Source of the DNA: JALORV01 sp963724365
GTDB lineage: Bacteria > Pseudomonadota > Gammaproteobacteria > Burkholderiales > Burkholderiaceae_F
Length of the DNA stretch: 64,000 bases
Direction: 5' to 3'
Assembly: GCA_963724365.1 (NCBI GenBank)
Contig: CAVRUR010000004.1
Location: 17,175 to 81,174 of the forward strand
The notes beneath the pieces were generated by a model, which was given only the letters and a program-made list of their open reading frames with translations, was not told the DNA's origin and did not search any database. Shown piece after piece: positions 8,538 to 18,294 of the stretch (within the stretch, counting starts at the first letter, position 1; every line of letters starts with the position of its first letter). The position numbers and the translations under genes were made by a program.

Positions 8538-9941
8538 ATGAGACTGGGTTTGAAACGACTTGCGATCTGGGCGCTGGCGCTGCTGTTCGCTTCAGTGGCG
8601 ATGGCGCAGGACAAGACCTTCAAGCAGGAGCAACTCGATCAGGTGCTGGCGCCGGTGGCCCTGTATCCGGACTCGCTGCTGTCGCAGGTACTGATGGCCG
8701 CGACCTACCCCGTCGACGTGGCTGCCGCGGCCAAGTGGTCGAAGGATCACCTGAAGGACAAGGAAAAGGGCGACGAGCTGGTCAAGAAGGTCGAGGGCGA
8801 GAACTGGGACCCGGCGGTCAAGTCGCTGGTGGCCTTCCCTTCGGTCCTCGGCATGATGGGCGACAAGCCCGACTGGACGAAAGAACTGGGCGACGCCTTC
8901 CTCGCCCAGCCCGACGACGTCATGAACACGGTCCAGGGCCTGCGCAAGCGTGCGCAGGACACGGGCAACCTCAAGACCAACGAGCAGCAGAAGGTGGTGG
9001 TCGAACAGCAGAAGATCATCATCGAGCCGGCGCAGCCGCAAACGGTGTATGTGCCGGCCTACAACCCGACGGTGGTGTACGGCCCGTGGTGGTATCCGAG
9101 CTATCCGCCGCCGTTCTACTGGTATCCGACCCCTTATTACGCGCCGTACTACGGTTTTGGCGCGGTGGTGGCGACAGGGGTTGCATGGGGTGTCGCCATC
9201 GGCGTCAGCAATGCGATGTGGGGCGGCATCGGCTGGGGCAACAACGACGTCAACATCAACGTCAACAAGTACAACAACGTCAACGCCAACAACAAGATCA
9301 ACAACGCCAGCGGCAACACCAAGTGGAACCACAACGGCGAGAACCGCAAGGGTGCTCCGTATCGCGACAACGCCAGCCGGGAGAAGTACGACAACCGCAA
9401 GGCAGGTGCCGACGGTCGCCAGGATTACCGCGGCAAGTCCGACTCGCGTGACGCCGACCGCGCGCGCGCCGATCAGGCGATGCGCGACCGTGGCGTGGAT
9501 ACCGGCCGTGGCGGTGCGGGTGCAGGTGACAGGGCCGGCGACCGCGCAGGTGATCGCGCTGGTGACCGTGCCGGCGACCGAGCAGGTGACCGGCCGGGCG
9601 ACCGTGCCGGCGACCGCGGAGGCGCCGGGGGTCCCAGCGCCAGCACACGTGACATGAATCGTGGCGGCGCTGGCGGCCCGAGCGCCAGCACGCGCGACAT
9701 GGACCGTGGCGGCGGATCGTATGGGGCTGATCGTTCCTCGCCAGCCGCCGGCAATCGTGACAGCGCCTTTTCCGGTGCCGGCAATGCAGCGCATACGCGC
9801 CAGTCAGCCGACCGCGGCAATGCCAGTTATTCAGCGAACCGTGGCGGATCATCGGCAGCACGTTCTGCGCCAACCTCACGTCCGTCGGGCGGTGGAGCAT
9901 CGCGCGGCGGTGGTGGACGCGGTGGCGGCGGACGGCGCTAA
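8538..9941 (+). CDS. DUF3300 exported protein with Gly/Asp/Arg repeat tail
   Basis: 467 residues. Signal peptide ending at AMA-QDK, a DUF3300 domain (about 25-200: QLDQVLAPVALYPDSLLSQV, QTVYVPAYNPTVVYGPWWYP), an Asn-rich linker (VNINVNKYNNVNANN), then a long disordered tail with AGDR and GGAGGPSASTRDM repeats and a Gly/Arg C-terminus. Function unknown; DUF3300 genes commonly sit beside DUF2950 genes, as here. GGAGA at 8526-8530 is well spaced for ATG 8538 and too close for ATG 8532. The repetitive tail could be mistaken for an RNA-binding RGG region, but nothing else supports that. Confidence 0.88.
   Translation: MRLGLKRLAIWALALLFASVAMAQDKTFKQEQLDQVLAPVALYPDSLLSQVLMAATYPVDVAAAAKWSKDHLKDKEKGDELVKKVEGENWDPAVKSLVAFPSVLGMMGDKPDWTKELGDAFLAQPDDVMNTVQGLRKRAQDTGNLKTNEQQKVVVEQQKIIIEPAQPQTVYVPAYNPTVVYGPWWYPSYPPPFYWYPTPYYAPYYGFGAVVATGVAWGVAIGVSNAMWGGIGWGNNDVNINVNKYNNVNANNKINNASGNTKWNHNGENRKGAPYRDNASREKYDNRKAGADGRQDYRGKSDSRDADRARADQAMRDRGVDTGRGGAGAGDRAGDRAGDRAGDRAGDRAGDRPGDRAGDRGGAGGPSASTRDMNRGGAGGPSASTRDMDRGGGSYGADRSSPAAGNRDSAFSGAGNAAHTRQSADRGNASYSANRGGSSAARSAPTSRPSGGGASRGGGGRGGGGRR
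9522..9617 (+). repeat. Eight 12-bp tandem units coding for A/P-G-D-R
   Basis: In-frame units of the form GCNGGYGAYMGN, eight in a row within the DUF3300 tail; one unit has Pro for Ala. Third-position variation between units suggests the repeat is maintained at protein level rather than being a very recent slippage product. Confidence 0.8.
9618..9707 (+). repeat. Two 45-bp tandem units (GGAGGPSASTRDMxR)
   Basis: Two in-frame 15-codon units immediately after the 12-bp repeats. They differ by synonymous changes and Asn/Asp at position 14. Confidence 0.8.
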
Positions 9942-10007
9942 GGAGCCATGACGATGAAAACCAGATCCTCTTTCCCTAGCCCGACGACGAACCGCAAGGG
10001 TGTGTCG

Positions 10008-10898
10008 ATGAAACTCAGATCCGTTCTCGCGGTCGCGGCGCTGGCCGCCTCGGCTGCGCTGGCGCCGTCGATAGCCTGGGCGCAGAAGACCTTTCCGACA
10101 CCCGACGCTGCAGGCAATGCGTTCATCGATGCAGCCGCCTCCAACGATGACGTTGCGATGCGCGAACTGCTCGGCGCGGATTTCCGCCGCTTCATCCCTC
10201 CGGAGTCCGTCACGGCAGACGCACGCACCGCGTTCCTCTTCGCGTCGTCGAAGGGCCGCAAAGTCATCGCCGACGGGCCGAATCGCGCACACCTGTCGGT
10301 CGGGAGCGAGGGCTGGACGATGCCCATTCCACTGATGAAATCTGGCGATGGCTGGCGCTTCGACGCGAAGGCCGGCGCGGAAGAAATGCGCATCCGTCGC
10401 ATCGGGCGCAATGAACTGTCGGCCATGCAGGCGGTACTGGCGCTGTATGACGCGCAAAAGGAGTACGCCGAGGCCGACCGCAACGGCGACGGAGTGCTCG
10501 AATACGCGCAGCGCTTACGCAGCAGCCCGGGCAAGCGTGACGGCCTGATCTGGCCTGACGATCCGGCCAGTCCGCTAGGCCCGTTGTACGGGGACGAAAC
10601 CAAGGAAGGTGTCTATCACGGATATCGCTTCCGACTCCTGAAGGGGCAGGGGCCGGACGCGCGTGGCGGCGCGCGTGACTATGTGGTGAATGGACGTCTG
10701 ACACAGGGCTTCGCCGCTGTCGCCTGGCCGGCGAAGTTCAACGACACCGGCATCATGTCGTTCATCATCAGCCACGACGGCCGCGTGTACCAGAAGGACC
10801 TCGGCCCGGGTACCGATGCTGCCGCGCGCGCGATGACACGCTTCAACCCGGACAAGAGCTGGACGCTGGTGCCCGACGCGCAGCTGGCCGTGAAGTAA
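10008..10898 (+). CDS. DUF2950 exported protein
   Basis: 296 residues with a clear signal peptide (MKLRSVLAVAALAASAALAP, cleavage near AWA-QK) and a DUF2950 body (TPDAAGNAFIDAAASNDD near the start; GIMSFIISHDGRVYQKDLG near the end). The role is unknown; the family is found next to DUF3300 genes and is likely periplasmic. AAGGG precedes ATG 10008. ATG 9954 lies behind a stronger AAGGAG and would add 18 residues ahead of the signal peptide, so the start is open. It follows the DUF3300 gene closely and is followed by a strong terminator. Confidence 0.88.
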   Translation: MKLRSVLAVAALAASAALAPSIAWAQKTFPTPDAAGNAFIDAAASNDDVAMRELLGADFRRFIPPESVTADARTAFLFASSKGRKVIADGPNRAHLSVGSEGWTMPIPLMKSGDGWRFDAKAGAEEMRIRRIGRNELSAMQAVLALYDAQKEYAEADRNGDGVLEYAQRLRSSPGKRDGLIWPDDPASPLGPLYGDETKEGVYHGYRFRLLKGQGPDARGGARDYVVNGRLTQGFAAVAWPAKFNDTGIMSFIISHDGRVYQKDLGPGTDAAARAMTRFNPDKSWTLVPDAQLAVK

Positions 10899-10920
10899 AC
10901 CGCTTTAACTCGACGAAAAC

Positions 10921-10949
10921 AAAACGGGGCGCCGCTGGCGCCCCGTTTT
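10921..10949. terminator. Bidirectional intrinsic terminator
   Basis: AAAACGGGGCGCC-GCT-GGCGCCCCGTTTT: a perfect 13-bp stem with a 3-base loop, flanked by A-run and T-run so it can work both ways. It lies between the converging DUF2950 gene and the glycine-zipper gene. Confidence 0.8.
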
Positions 10950-10962
10950 GCATGCAGGCGGT

Positions 10963-11559
10963 CTATTCGCCGCAGAGCAGCCGCATGCGGCGCTCGGCGA
11001 CGTTGAACTCCTCGTCGGTCGCTGCAGCCAGGACCTGGTCCTTGGCTTGCTCGCACGCCGTCGCCTGCTGAACGTCGGCCGGTGCGGGTGCGGGCGCAGC
11101 CTTCTTCGCCGGTGCAGCTTGTGCGGCCGGCGTGCAGCGGCTATCGGGAACCAGGCGGATGTTCGAGAACTGGCCCTGTTCGACAGCCACGCAGTCACCG
11201 ATACGCTTGCCCACCTGATCAGAGACGATGCGGACCGTGGTGGTGCCGCCTACCAGCACCGTGTATTCGAACGCCTGTGATCGTCCGGCGAGCGAGCCGA
11301 CCCCTCGGCCCGCTGCGGCGCCACCGATCCCGCGCAACGCGCGGTTGCTGCCGGACTGGCCGCTTCCCGTTGCCAGGCCAATGCCACCGCCGACCAAGGT
11401 TCCCACTGTGCGAGACGTCTGGTCTGTGACGGTGGTCGCCGTGACATTGGTGATACGACCGTACTGCACGCGCGACTGCGCGTCGGCCACGGCGGGCAGT
11501 AGCGCAGCGGCGACAAGGGCGGACATTGAAGCAAGAACAGCACGGACAGGACGATTCAT
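10963..11559 (-). CDS. Exported glycine-zipper (SlyB/Rick_17kDa-like) protein
   Basis: 198 residues. Signal peptide ending AVADAQ, then RVQYGRITNVTATTV, then a glycine zipper (GTLVGGGIGLATGSGQSGSN and further G/A repeats) and a beta-rich stretch. This is the layout of 17-kDa-antigen/SlyB outer-membrane proteins, except that no lipobox Cys follows the signal. An Ala/Pro/Lys linker (about 150-168) leads to a short C-terminal helix with two cysteines (ACEQ...LLCGE). GGAGC precedes ATG 11559. Role inferred: envelope integrity. Confidence 0.78.
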   Translation of the reverse strand: MNRPVRAVLASMSALVAAALLPAVADAQSRVQYGRITNVTATTVTDQTSRTVGTLVGGGIGLATGSGQSGSNRALRGIGGAAAGRGVGSLAGRSQAFEYTVLVGGTTTVRIVSDQVGKRIGDCVAVEQGQFSNIRLVPDSRCTPAAQAAPAKKAAPAPAPADVQQATACEQAKDQVLAAATDEEFNVAERRMRLLCGE

Positions 11560-11704
11560 CGAGAAGCTCCTAGGGAATGTGGACGGCGTCGACCGCGTCC
11601 GGAGATTGCATCGATGATACCGGGCGCGAATTTGAACCGGGGCCGGAGGCTCGACGGCGTCCGAAGCCAACGACCGCATTCCACCCGGCGATGCGGATGC
11701 GGGG

Positions 11705-12019
11705 TCAGCGACTCCACAGCGGCTTGCTCAGCCACAGCAGGAGAGCCGCGACGGCGCACACCATGCCGAGTCCGGCCAGGAAAGCAAAGGCAAGCGCACT
11801 CGGCTCGCGGCTCGCTAACATGCGCTTGAAAGACAGCCGTTCGAACAGAACGATGGGATTCGCGACCACGGCGAAGCAGATGAACGCGAACGCCAGCTTC
11901 AATGCGATGTTGTACGGTGGGGCCCAGTCACTCGCGGACCACGCCGATGACATCCACATGGCGCCGATCGCGGCCATCAGCGCCGACGCCATGATTTCCC
12001 TTGCCCGCCAATTGATCAT
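11705..12019 (-). CDS. Small membrane protein, three predicted helices
   Basis: 104 residues: MINWRAREI, then three hydrophobic segments (about 9-25, 36-57, 78-97) separated by short polar loops, ending SKPLWSR. GGAGG lies 8-12 bases before ATG 12019. No family recognised. It stands 145 bases upstream of the glycine-zipper gene on the same strand; no partner is obvious. Confidence 0.6.
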   Translation of the reverse strand: MINWRAREIMASALMAAIGAMWMSSAWSASDWAPPYNIALKLAFAFICFAVVANPIVLFERLSFKRMLASREPSALAFAFLAGLGMVCAVAALLLWLSKPLWSR

Positions 12020-12300
12020 GCGCACCCGCCTCCCGTCGGTCGCGCTACCGCCCACATCCTGTGCGTCTGGCAGGTGGCTAGCGCCTCGCGGCTGTCGTTT
12101 TCATCCGACGATACGCCCGCGTCACCTGTTGCACAGTCAACCTTTTGTTCTACGAGGTCCGGCGTGAACTCCGTCGGACCACCTCCTCCGGGCGGCGCTG
12201 AGGTTAGTGGAGATCAGGTTAGCTGCGTGAACTTCGGTATCCCAGGAACAGGGGCTAGCGGCGCCCTACCACCGCCGACTCCATCACATGCGGTGGTGCA

Positions 12301-13308
12301 TCAAGTGCGGCGTCGCGGCCGGGCTCGACGGCGAGTCGCGCGCGACTTCGAGGTTGCGGGCTTCAACAAGCCCGACAAGCGGTTCTCTTCGACCGTGATG
12401 GCACGTTCGGCTTCGAGGACGAACTCCCGGAACTTCTCCGATGCCGAACTCATCGGAAGCCCCTTGAGCCGTACCAGGCCATAGTTCACCGTCAGCCACG
12501 GCTCCGCCCCCAGCAGGGCAAGACTTCCGCTTTCAAGCTCCGTCGCGATGCTCGACAGCGTGGCGGCGGTGATCGCGTCGGAATCCGCGACGATGCTCTT
12601 GACGGCAGAGAACGAATTGCACTCGAGCGACGGAAAGGCGCGTGCGGCCGCTTCCGGATCCGCCGTTCGCTTCGCCGCCAGCATCGGCTCCATCAATCGA
12701 GGGGGAATCCGGGCCGGTGATACGAAGGGATACGAGAACGTGTCGACCGGCGTGATGCGGCCGCGCGCAGCCAGCGGGTGTCCCGTGCGTGCAACGAAGT
12801 AAAGCGGATGCTCTGCCATTGCCTCGATCGTCAGGTCGTTCTCCTTCAACAGCGTGCTGATCTCGGCAACGAAGAAGTCCAGTTCGCGGGCACGCAGCTG
12901 GCGCAGGAGTTCATCCCAGTCCCGCACCTGCAACCGGACGTTGATCTGCGGATAGGCGGTGATGAAGCGCGACAACGCGTGGCTCAGGGTCGATGCGACC
13001 GTGTACGGCCCGCCGCCCACGCTGACATGTCCGGAACAAAGGGTTCGGTCGCCCAGGATCTCCTGGTCAAGTTCCGTGGCGAGCAGCAGGACCTGGCGCG
13101 CACGCTGGATCACGACCCGTCCGACGTCGGTCGGCACGACTCCCACTGTCGTGCGCAGAAAGAGCGCTGTCCCGGCCTGCTGTTCGAGTGTCTGAATGCT
13201 GCGCGACAGCGCCGGCTGACTCAGCCGCAGTGCGACCGCAGCGCGGGCGAAGCTGCCGTGCTCGCTCAATGCCAGGACATGGCGCATCTGCCGCAGGTCG
13301 ATTGCCAT
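12301..13308 (-). CDS. LysR-family transcriptional regulator
   Basis: 335 residues. N-terminal winged helix (MAIDLRQMRHVLALSEHGSF, then ALRLSQPALSRSIQTLEQQ as the recognition region), then a periplasmic-binding-protein-like effector domain (about 90-300). The C-terminus is extended and very basic (KSRATRRRARPRRRT), which is unusual. It is divergent from the alkylsulfatase gene with 118 bases between starts, so by the usual LysR pattern it probably controls that gene. The effector is unknown. Confidence 0.9.
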   Translation of the reverse strand: MAIDLRQMRHVLALSEHGSFARAAVALRLSQPALSRSIQTLEQQAGTALFLRTTVGVVPTDVGRVVIQRARQVLLLATELDQEILGDRTLCSGHVSVGGGPYTVASTLSHALSRFITAYPQINVRLQVRDWDELLRQLRARELDFFVAEISTLLKENDLTIEAMAEHPLYFVARTGHPLAARGRITPVDTFSYPFVSPARIPPRLMEPMLAAKRTADPEAAARAFPSLECNSFSAVKSIVADSDAITAATLSSIATELESGSLALLGAEPWLTVNYGLVRLKGLPMSSASEKFREFVLEAERAITVEENRLSGLLKPATSKSRATRRRARPRRRT

Positions 13309-13344
13309 GCATTCAGTATATGGTGACCTTGTTCCCCATGCATT
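13306..13344. promoter_or_regulatory. Direct CATGCATT repeat in LysR/alkylsulfatase intergenic region
   Basis: CATGCATT occurs at 13306-13313 (overlapping the LysR start) and at 13337-13344, 31 bases apart, about three helical turns. That is compatible with a LysR-type activator binding the divergent promoter; a TATATG-like -10 sits between them. Suggestive only. Confidence 0.25.
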
Positions 13345-13426
13345 GGACTCATTGACACGGATCAACGACGCTGCGCGGCGCGTACTTACGCTGGACAAAA
13401 CTCGAGTCGAGATACAGGAGCAGACC

Positions 13427-15548
13427 ATGAGCACATTCACGATCCGCGCATGTCGGACCCTCACCCTGGCCGTCACGATCAGCATGATCGCGGCCGCCCA
13501 CGCCGCCGGCGGTGGCGGAGTGGCTCCGACGGATTCCGGGGCGCCCATCGGCAAGCACTTCGACCCGCTCGGCCAGCCGCCCGTCGAAGTTCACGATCGA
13601 ACTGCGCAACGGCATCAAGGCCCAGTTGCCGTTCGAGCGACAAGCGCGACTTCGACGAGGCGAAGAAAGGCTTCATCGCCGAGCCGCCGTACAAGAAGAT
13701 CATGGCCGACGCCGGCCACGTCGCGTGGGACATGGGCAGCTACCAGTGGCTGCTGACCGGCAAGGACTTCGAGAGCATCCACCCGTCGCTGCAGCGCCAG
13801 GCCGTCCTGAACATGGCCTACGGCCTGTATGAAGTCGTGCCGGGACGCATCTACCAGGTGCGCGGCTTCGACCTCGCCAACATCAGCTTCATCAAGGGCG
13901 ACACCGGCTGGATCATCTTCGACCCGCTGACGGCGAAGGAAACGGCACGCGCCGCGCTCGAGTTCATCAACGAGAAGCTCGGCAAGCGGCCGGTCGTCGG
14001 CGTCGTCTACTCGCATTCGCACGTCGACCACTTCGGCGGCGTGCGCGGCGTGGTGGACGAGGCCGACGTCGCCAGCGGCAAGGTGATGGTGATCGCGCCC
14101 GACGGTTTCATGAATGCGGCGATCGCCGAGAACGTGTTCGCCGGCAACGCGATGACCGCGGCGCACCGCAGTGGCAGTACGCCGTGCTGCTGCAGCGCCA
14201 CCCCTTCGGCCACGTCGACCAGGCGATCGGCAAGAACGTGGCGAGCGGCAACGTCGGGCTGATCGCGCCGAACCGGCTGATCGTCAAGGACTTCGAGGAG
14301 ATCACGCTCGACGGCGTGAAGATGGTGTTCCAGAACGCGCCGGACACCGAGGCGCCGGTCGAGATGAACACCTACTTCCCGCAGTTCAAGGCGCTTTGGT
14401 CGGCGGAGATCGTCACCGGCACGATCCACAACATCTACACGCTGCGCGGCGCGCGCGTGCGCAATGCGCTCAACTGGTCGAAGGAGATCAACGAGGCGCT
14501 GTACAAGTTCGGCCAGGAGGCCGAGGTGATGTTCGCCTCGCACAGCTGGCCGCGCTGGGGCAACGCCCGCATCCAGGAAGTGCTGCGCGCGCAGCGCGAC
14601 GCCTACGCCAACCTCAACAACCAGGCGCTGCACTACGCCAACCGGGGCGTGACGATCAACGAGATCCACAACGTCTACGAGGTGCCGAAGAGCCTGCAGC
14701 AGCAGTGGGCCGCGCGCAGCTACCACGGCGACGTGCAGAACAACTCGCGCGGCGTGATCAACCGCTTCCTCGGCCACTACGACGGCAACCCGGTCAACCT
14801 GATCCCGCTGTCGCCGAAGGACTCGGCGCCGCTCTACGTCGAGATGATGGGCGGCTCGGCGAAGATCATCGCCAAGGGCAAGGAACTGATGGCCCAGGGC
14901 AAGTACCTGCATGCCACCGAGATCCTCGAACCGGCTGGTGTTCGCCGAGCCGCAGAACCAGGCCGGCCCGCCGGCTGCTGGCCGACGCCTACGAGCAACT
15001 CGGCTACCAGGCCGAGAGCACCAGCGTGCGCAACAGCTTCCTGCAGGGCGCGTACGAGCTGCGCAACGGCCTGCCGGGCGGCGTGCCGGTCCGCTCGACC
15101 GGGCCCGGACGTGGTCCGCGCGATGACGACCGAGCAGTGGCTCGACTTCGTCGGCATCAGCATGGATCCGAAGAAGGCCGATGGCATCCGCTTCGTCATC
15201 AACCTCGTGACGCCGGACAACGGCGAGAAGCATGCGGTCGAGCTGAGCAACGCGACGCTGACGACCATCAAGGGCGAACAGGCGAAGAACCCGGACCTGA
15301 CGGTCACGGTGAACCGCGCCGATCTCAACCAGGTGATGATGGGGCAGGCGTCGTTCGACGACCTGATCAAGGCGGGCAAGGCGAAGTTCGAGGGCGACCG
15401 CAAGGGCTTCGACCAGTTACGCGCGATCCTTGTGCCGTTCACGCCCGACTTCGAGATCCTGCCCGGCACCGCGCCCAAGAAGCCGACCGAGGCGCCGAAG
15501 CCGTTCGAGGTGCGTGAGCTGGTGAACCCGATGGTGAGCGGCGACTGA
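13427..15548 (+). pseudogene. Class III linear alkylsulfatase (SdsA1/YjcS-like), six frameshifts
   Basis: With frames restored this is an about 705-residue secreted alkylsulfatase: signal peptide (ending AAHAAGG), metallo-beta-lactamase domain with the di-zinc motif SHSHVDHFGG, downstream metal ligands (ENVFAGNAM...GKNV), dimerisation domain (LADAYEQLGYQAESTSVRN) and SCP2-like C-terminal domain (TTEQWLDFVGISMDP...). The family cleaves primary alkyl sulfates such as SDS. Frame changes lie near 13583, 13635, 14155-14166, 14928, 14965 and 15101-15104; five fit an extra base, one fits a loss. All domains are recoverable, so sequencing error is a serious alternative to decay. CAGGAG precedes ATG 13427; the LysR gene is divergent. 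Confidence 0.85.
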
Positions 15549-15780
15549 CGGCTTATCAACAGCAAGCGCCGGCGGGGTGTGCAGGCCGATCGCCTGCCTA
15601 ATGCCTGCGTTGACGCCCACGCCGTGATCGGTCGCGGCGCGCACGGGCAGTTCGGACAAAGGGGCTCGCTAAGAAGCGGTCAGCGATGGCCGCTTCGCGG
15701 TCGCTCGCCAGCGTCTGCTTTCAAAACTCGCCGCGGGTCCGTTGCGCCGGACCCGCGTGGAACGAATCGACTGCGGTCGG

Positions 15781-16243
15781 TCAGGACCTGAGCGAAAGCT
15801 GCATGCCGGACAGATCAATCGACACCATCAGGCCAATCTGCCGTCCCGATACGCGCAGTCGCACGCCGCGTGAGTTCTGCAGTTCGGCAACGCCGGCGCC
15901 GCCTGCCAGCGCGCCACTGGCACCAATCGCGGTGTAGGTGCCCTCGATGTCCTTGGCCGTCTTCAGGTTGTAGACCTCGCCGACAAAGTCCGTGCGCGCC
16001 ACGCCGATGGTCGCTCCCAGGCTGACGCCGCCGATGTTCAGGTGATAACCGTTGTCCTTGAAGACCAAGGTGCCGCTGCCGCCGCTGCCGCCGATGATGA
16101 ACCCGGCGCGCCACAGCGAGAACTCGATCGTGGCATCCGGCTTGCCCTGGGCCTGAGCCGCTGACCGGAACACTGGCGGCAACGGCCACGGCCGCTGCCG
16201 AGGCGATGAACTGGCGGCGGGTCTTCTTCTCGTTTGACATCAT
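15781..16243 (-). CDS. Tat-exported glycine-rich protein of unknown function, frameshifted
   Basis: About 153 residues after restoring one extra base near 16165-16175. The N-terminus is a twin-arginine signal (KKTRRQFIASAAAVAVAAS) leading in the next frame to SAAQAQGKPD, a normal Tat cleavage region. The mature part is beta-rich with Gly patches (WRAGFIIGGSGGSGTLVF, NIGGVSLGATIGVARTDFVG, GVRLRVSGRQIGLMVSID). It resembles a small bacterial domain of unknown function whose number I cannot give with confidence. GGGAG precedes ATG 16243. Converges with the alkylsulfatase gene. Confidence 0.6.
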
Positions 16244-16551
16244 GGTGACTCCCATCTGTGGGTGGAGGTGAATGTGATCGGCCGCGTACGTCGCGGCTGA
16301 CGCGGTGGATCTTGCGGATTCGGCCGCATGCGGCGTTCGACGCAGACAGCCGCCGAAGGTCAAAACTATCATGCCGAGAGGCAGCGCGCTTGTGATGACG
16401 GTCAAGTCGGTGTCACGGTCGGTGGCGCGCCACCGGAGATCCTTGCGCAACAGCGGCCGCGGTACGATCCGCCGGCGCCGGGTCCGCCATCGACGGCGGT
16501 CAAACGCCGAGCGGGACCCGCCGTTCGATTCGGCAGGCGCGGGCCTGATCC
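16244..16551. other. Divergent intergenic region
   Basis: About 308 bases between the Tat protein and the AI-2E family permease. It should hold both promoters; no convincing boxes, repeats or small gene are visible. Confidence 0.35.
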
Positions 16552-17610
16552 ATGAACGACATGCTGCGAACGACGACGAACGCGACGGTCCTGGTGGTAG
16601 CGGCCGGCTGGCTGCTGCACATCGGCAAGGGCATCTTCGTGCCGATCGTGCTGAGCGTGCTCCTGGTCTACGTGATCGACGGCCTCGCGCGCCTGTTCGC
16701 ACGCTTGCCCGTCGTTGGCCCGCAGCTTCCCGGGCAACTTCGATACGCGCTGTCGATCGTTCTGATCGCCGTGATCCTCGTGTATGTCACGCGCATGCTG
16801 ATCGCGAGCCTGGGCAATGTCGTCGCGCTGGCGCCGCAGTACGAGACTTCGCTGCTCAACGCGATCCAGGCGATGGCCGTGCGGCTGGGCATGGAAGACG
16901 CTCCCACCTGGGCGACGCTGCGCCGGGACCTCCTGGCCCAGATCAGCCTGCAGCGAGCGATCGGAACCACCTTCGCATCGGTGTCCGCAATCGCCGCCAG
17001 CCTGGTCGTCATCTTCCTGTACGGCGCCTTCCTGCTGCTGGAGAAGCGCTCGTTTGCAGCGAAGATCGACGCCCTGTCGAGCGACCCGGCGCGCGTTGCA
17101 CGGCTGCGCCGCATCATCGCCGACATCAACGGCAAGATCGGGTCGTACCTCGCCCTCAAGACTGTCGTCAGCGTCGTACAGGGCGTTGTCGCGTGGGCGA
17201 TCATGGCCTACTTCGACCTGCAGTTCGCGCCCTTCTGGGCCGTGCTGATCGGCCTGCTCAACTTCGTTCCGTACGTTGGGACAGTGCTCAGCATCTTCTT
17301 TCCGGTCGCCTTCGCGACAATGCAGTTCGGCGACCTCGGCACCGTGATCACCCTGCTGGCCGCCCTGTCGGTGGGCCAGTTCGTGATCGGGTTCTTTCTC
17401 GACCCCTGGCTGATGGGCAGCTCGCTGAACATGAGCCCCTTCGTCATCCTGGTGAGCATCACGGTCTGGGGCGGGCTATGGGGCATTCCGGGCGCCTTCC
17501 TGGCAGTGCCGATCACCGCCTGCCTGGCGATGGTCTTCGCCGAGTTTGCAGGGACGCGGCCGATTGCCGTGCTGCTGTCGCGCAACGGAGAAGTGGCCGC
17601 GCCGCCGTGA
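16552..17610 (+). CDS. AI-2E family transporter (PerM/TqsA-like)
   Basis: 352 residues with about eight membrane helices. The family pattern is clear: GKGIFVPIVLSVLLVYVIDG at the N-terminus, a long soluble loop (about 95-135), LYGAFLLLEKRSF, FVPYVGTVLSIFFPV, and VILVSITVWGGLWGIPGAFL with AVPITACL near the C-terminus. The family name comes from AI-2 export by TqsA; other members export ions or other solutes, so the substrate is open. ATG 16552 has a weak ribosome site. Converges with nrsF. Confidence 0.9.
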   Translation: MNDMLRTTTNATVLVVAAGWLLHIGKGIFVPIVLSVLLVYVIDGLARLFARLPVVGPQLPGQLRYALSIVLIAVILVYVTRMLIASLGNVVALAPQYETSLLNAIQAMAVRLGMEDAPTWATLRRDLLAQISLQRAIGTTFASVSAIAASLVVIFLYGAFLLLEKRSFAAKIDALSSDPARVARLRRIIADINGKIGSYLALKTVVSVVQGVVAWAIMAYFDLQFAPFWAVLIGLLNFVPYVGTVLSIFFPVAFATMQFGDLGTVITLLAALSVGQFVIGFFLDPWLMGSSLNMSPFVILVSITVWGGLWGIPGAFLAVPITACLAMVFAEFAGTRPIAVLLSRNGEVAAPP

Positions 17611-17652
17611 CAGCAGGTATCGCCGGCGCCATGGAACGCGCCCCGGCACCGG

Positions 17653-18294
17653 TCACCAGCGCAATATGCGCGGCCCGATCGCAGCGCCGATGACGGCCGG
17701 GATTGCCATGCCGAGCACGTACCAGATCGCCAGGAACGGCGCCGCAAGTTCGGGGCAGTGCAGCAGGTAGGCGAGCGTGCCCAGTGCCCCGGCGAACAGC
17801 CCGGTGGCCGCACCCGCCAGCCTCAGCCGCGTCGGCGCGAGTGTGCGCATGGCGGCGAGCAGCAGCACGAATGCCGGCAGCGACAGCATCACGATATTGA
17901 GCGGACACGAACTCCAGCTCGATCCCATCACGAGCGGCATCCGTTCGGCCGGTGCGGCCGCGAGCAGCACGACGGCGGCGAGCCCCCAGAGGGCCACCAG
18001 CGGTGCGACCACGGCCTGCGCAGCGCGGCGCGCGTCGACACCGGGCCGGGCGAGCCGCGCCACAAGCACGGCACTGGCACCGGCCACGACCGCAACGAAG
18101 CCCCACTTGATCCAGAACATCGGCACCTGCATGTCGGTGGCGAGGTCCGGATTCACTCCGAGACGCCACAGCATCAGCGGCAACGCCGCCGCGACGCCGA
18201 GCAGCGATGCGAGCAGCAGGCGTCGGACCGGCGCGCGCGGATCAACGGCCTCGGCCTGCCGGGACAGCACGGCAATCAGGTCGTCGGTCTTCAT
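17653..18294 (-). CDS. nrsF: NrsF-type membrane anti-sigma factor (DUF1109)
   Basis: 213 residues with six predicted membrane helices, DUF1109 family. It holds the sigma factor encoded just upstream in an inactive state at the inner membrane until a metal signal arrives. Two conserved cysteines on the outer side, C130 (WSSCPLNI) and C180 (LLHCPEL), match the two that Caulobacter NrsF uses for sensing. The start overlaps the sigma-factor stop by 4 bases (18291-18294), so the two are translationally coupled. Confidence 0.9.
   Translation of the reverse strand: MKTDDLIAVLSRQAEAVDPRAPVRRLLLASLLGVAAALPLMLWRLGVNPDLATDMQVPMFWIKWGFVAVVAGASAVLVARLARPGVDARRAAQAVVAPLVALWGLAAVVLLAAAPAERMPLVMGSSWSSCPLNIVMLSLPAFVLLLAAMRTLAPTRLRLAGAATGLFAGALGTLAYLLHCPELAAPFLAIWYVLGMAIPAVIGAAIGPRILRW

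Noticed and set aside
12074..12484. Plus-strand frame opposite the 3' end of the LysR gene
   Set aside because: Overlaps the LysR coding sequence in antisense and has no conserved motif; the gap 12020-12300 holds nothing I can support.
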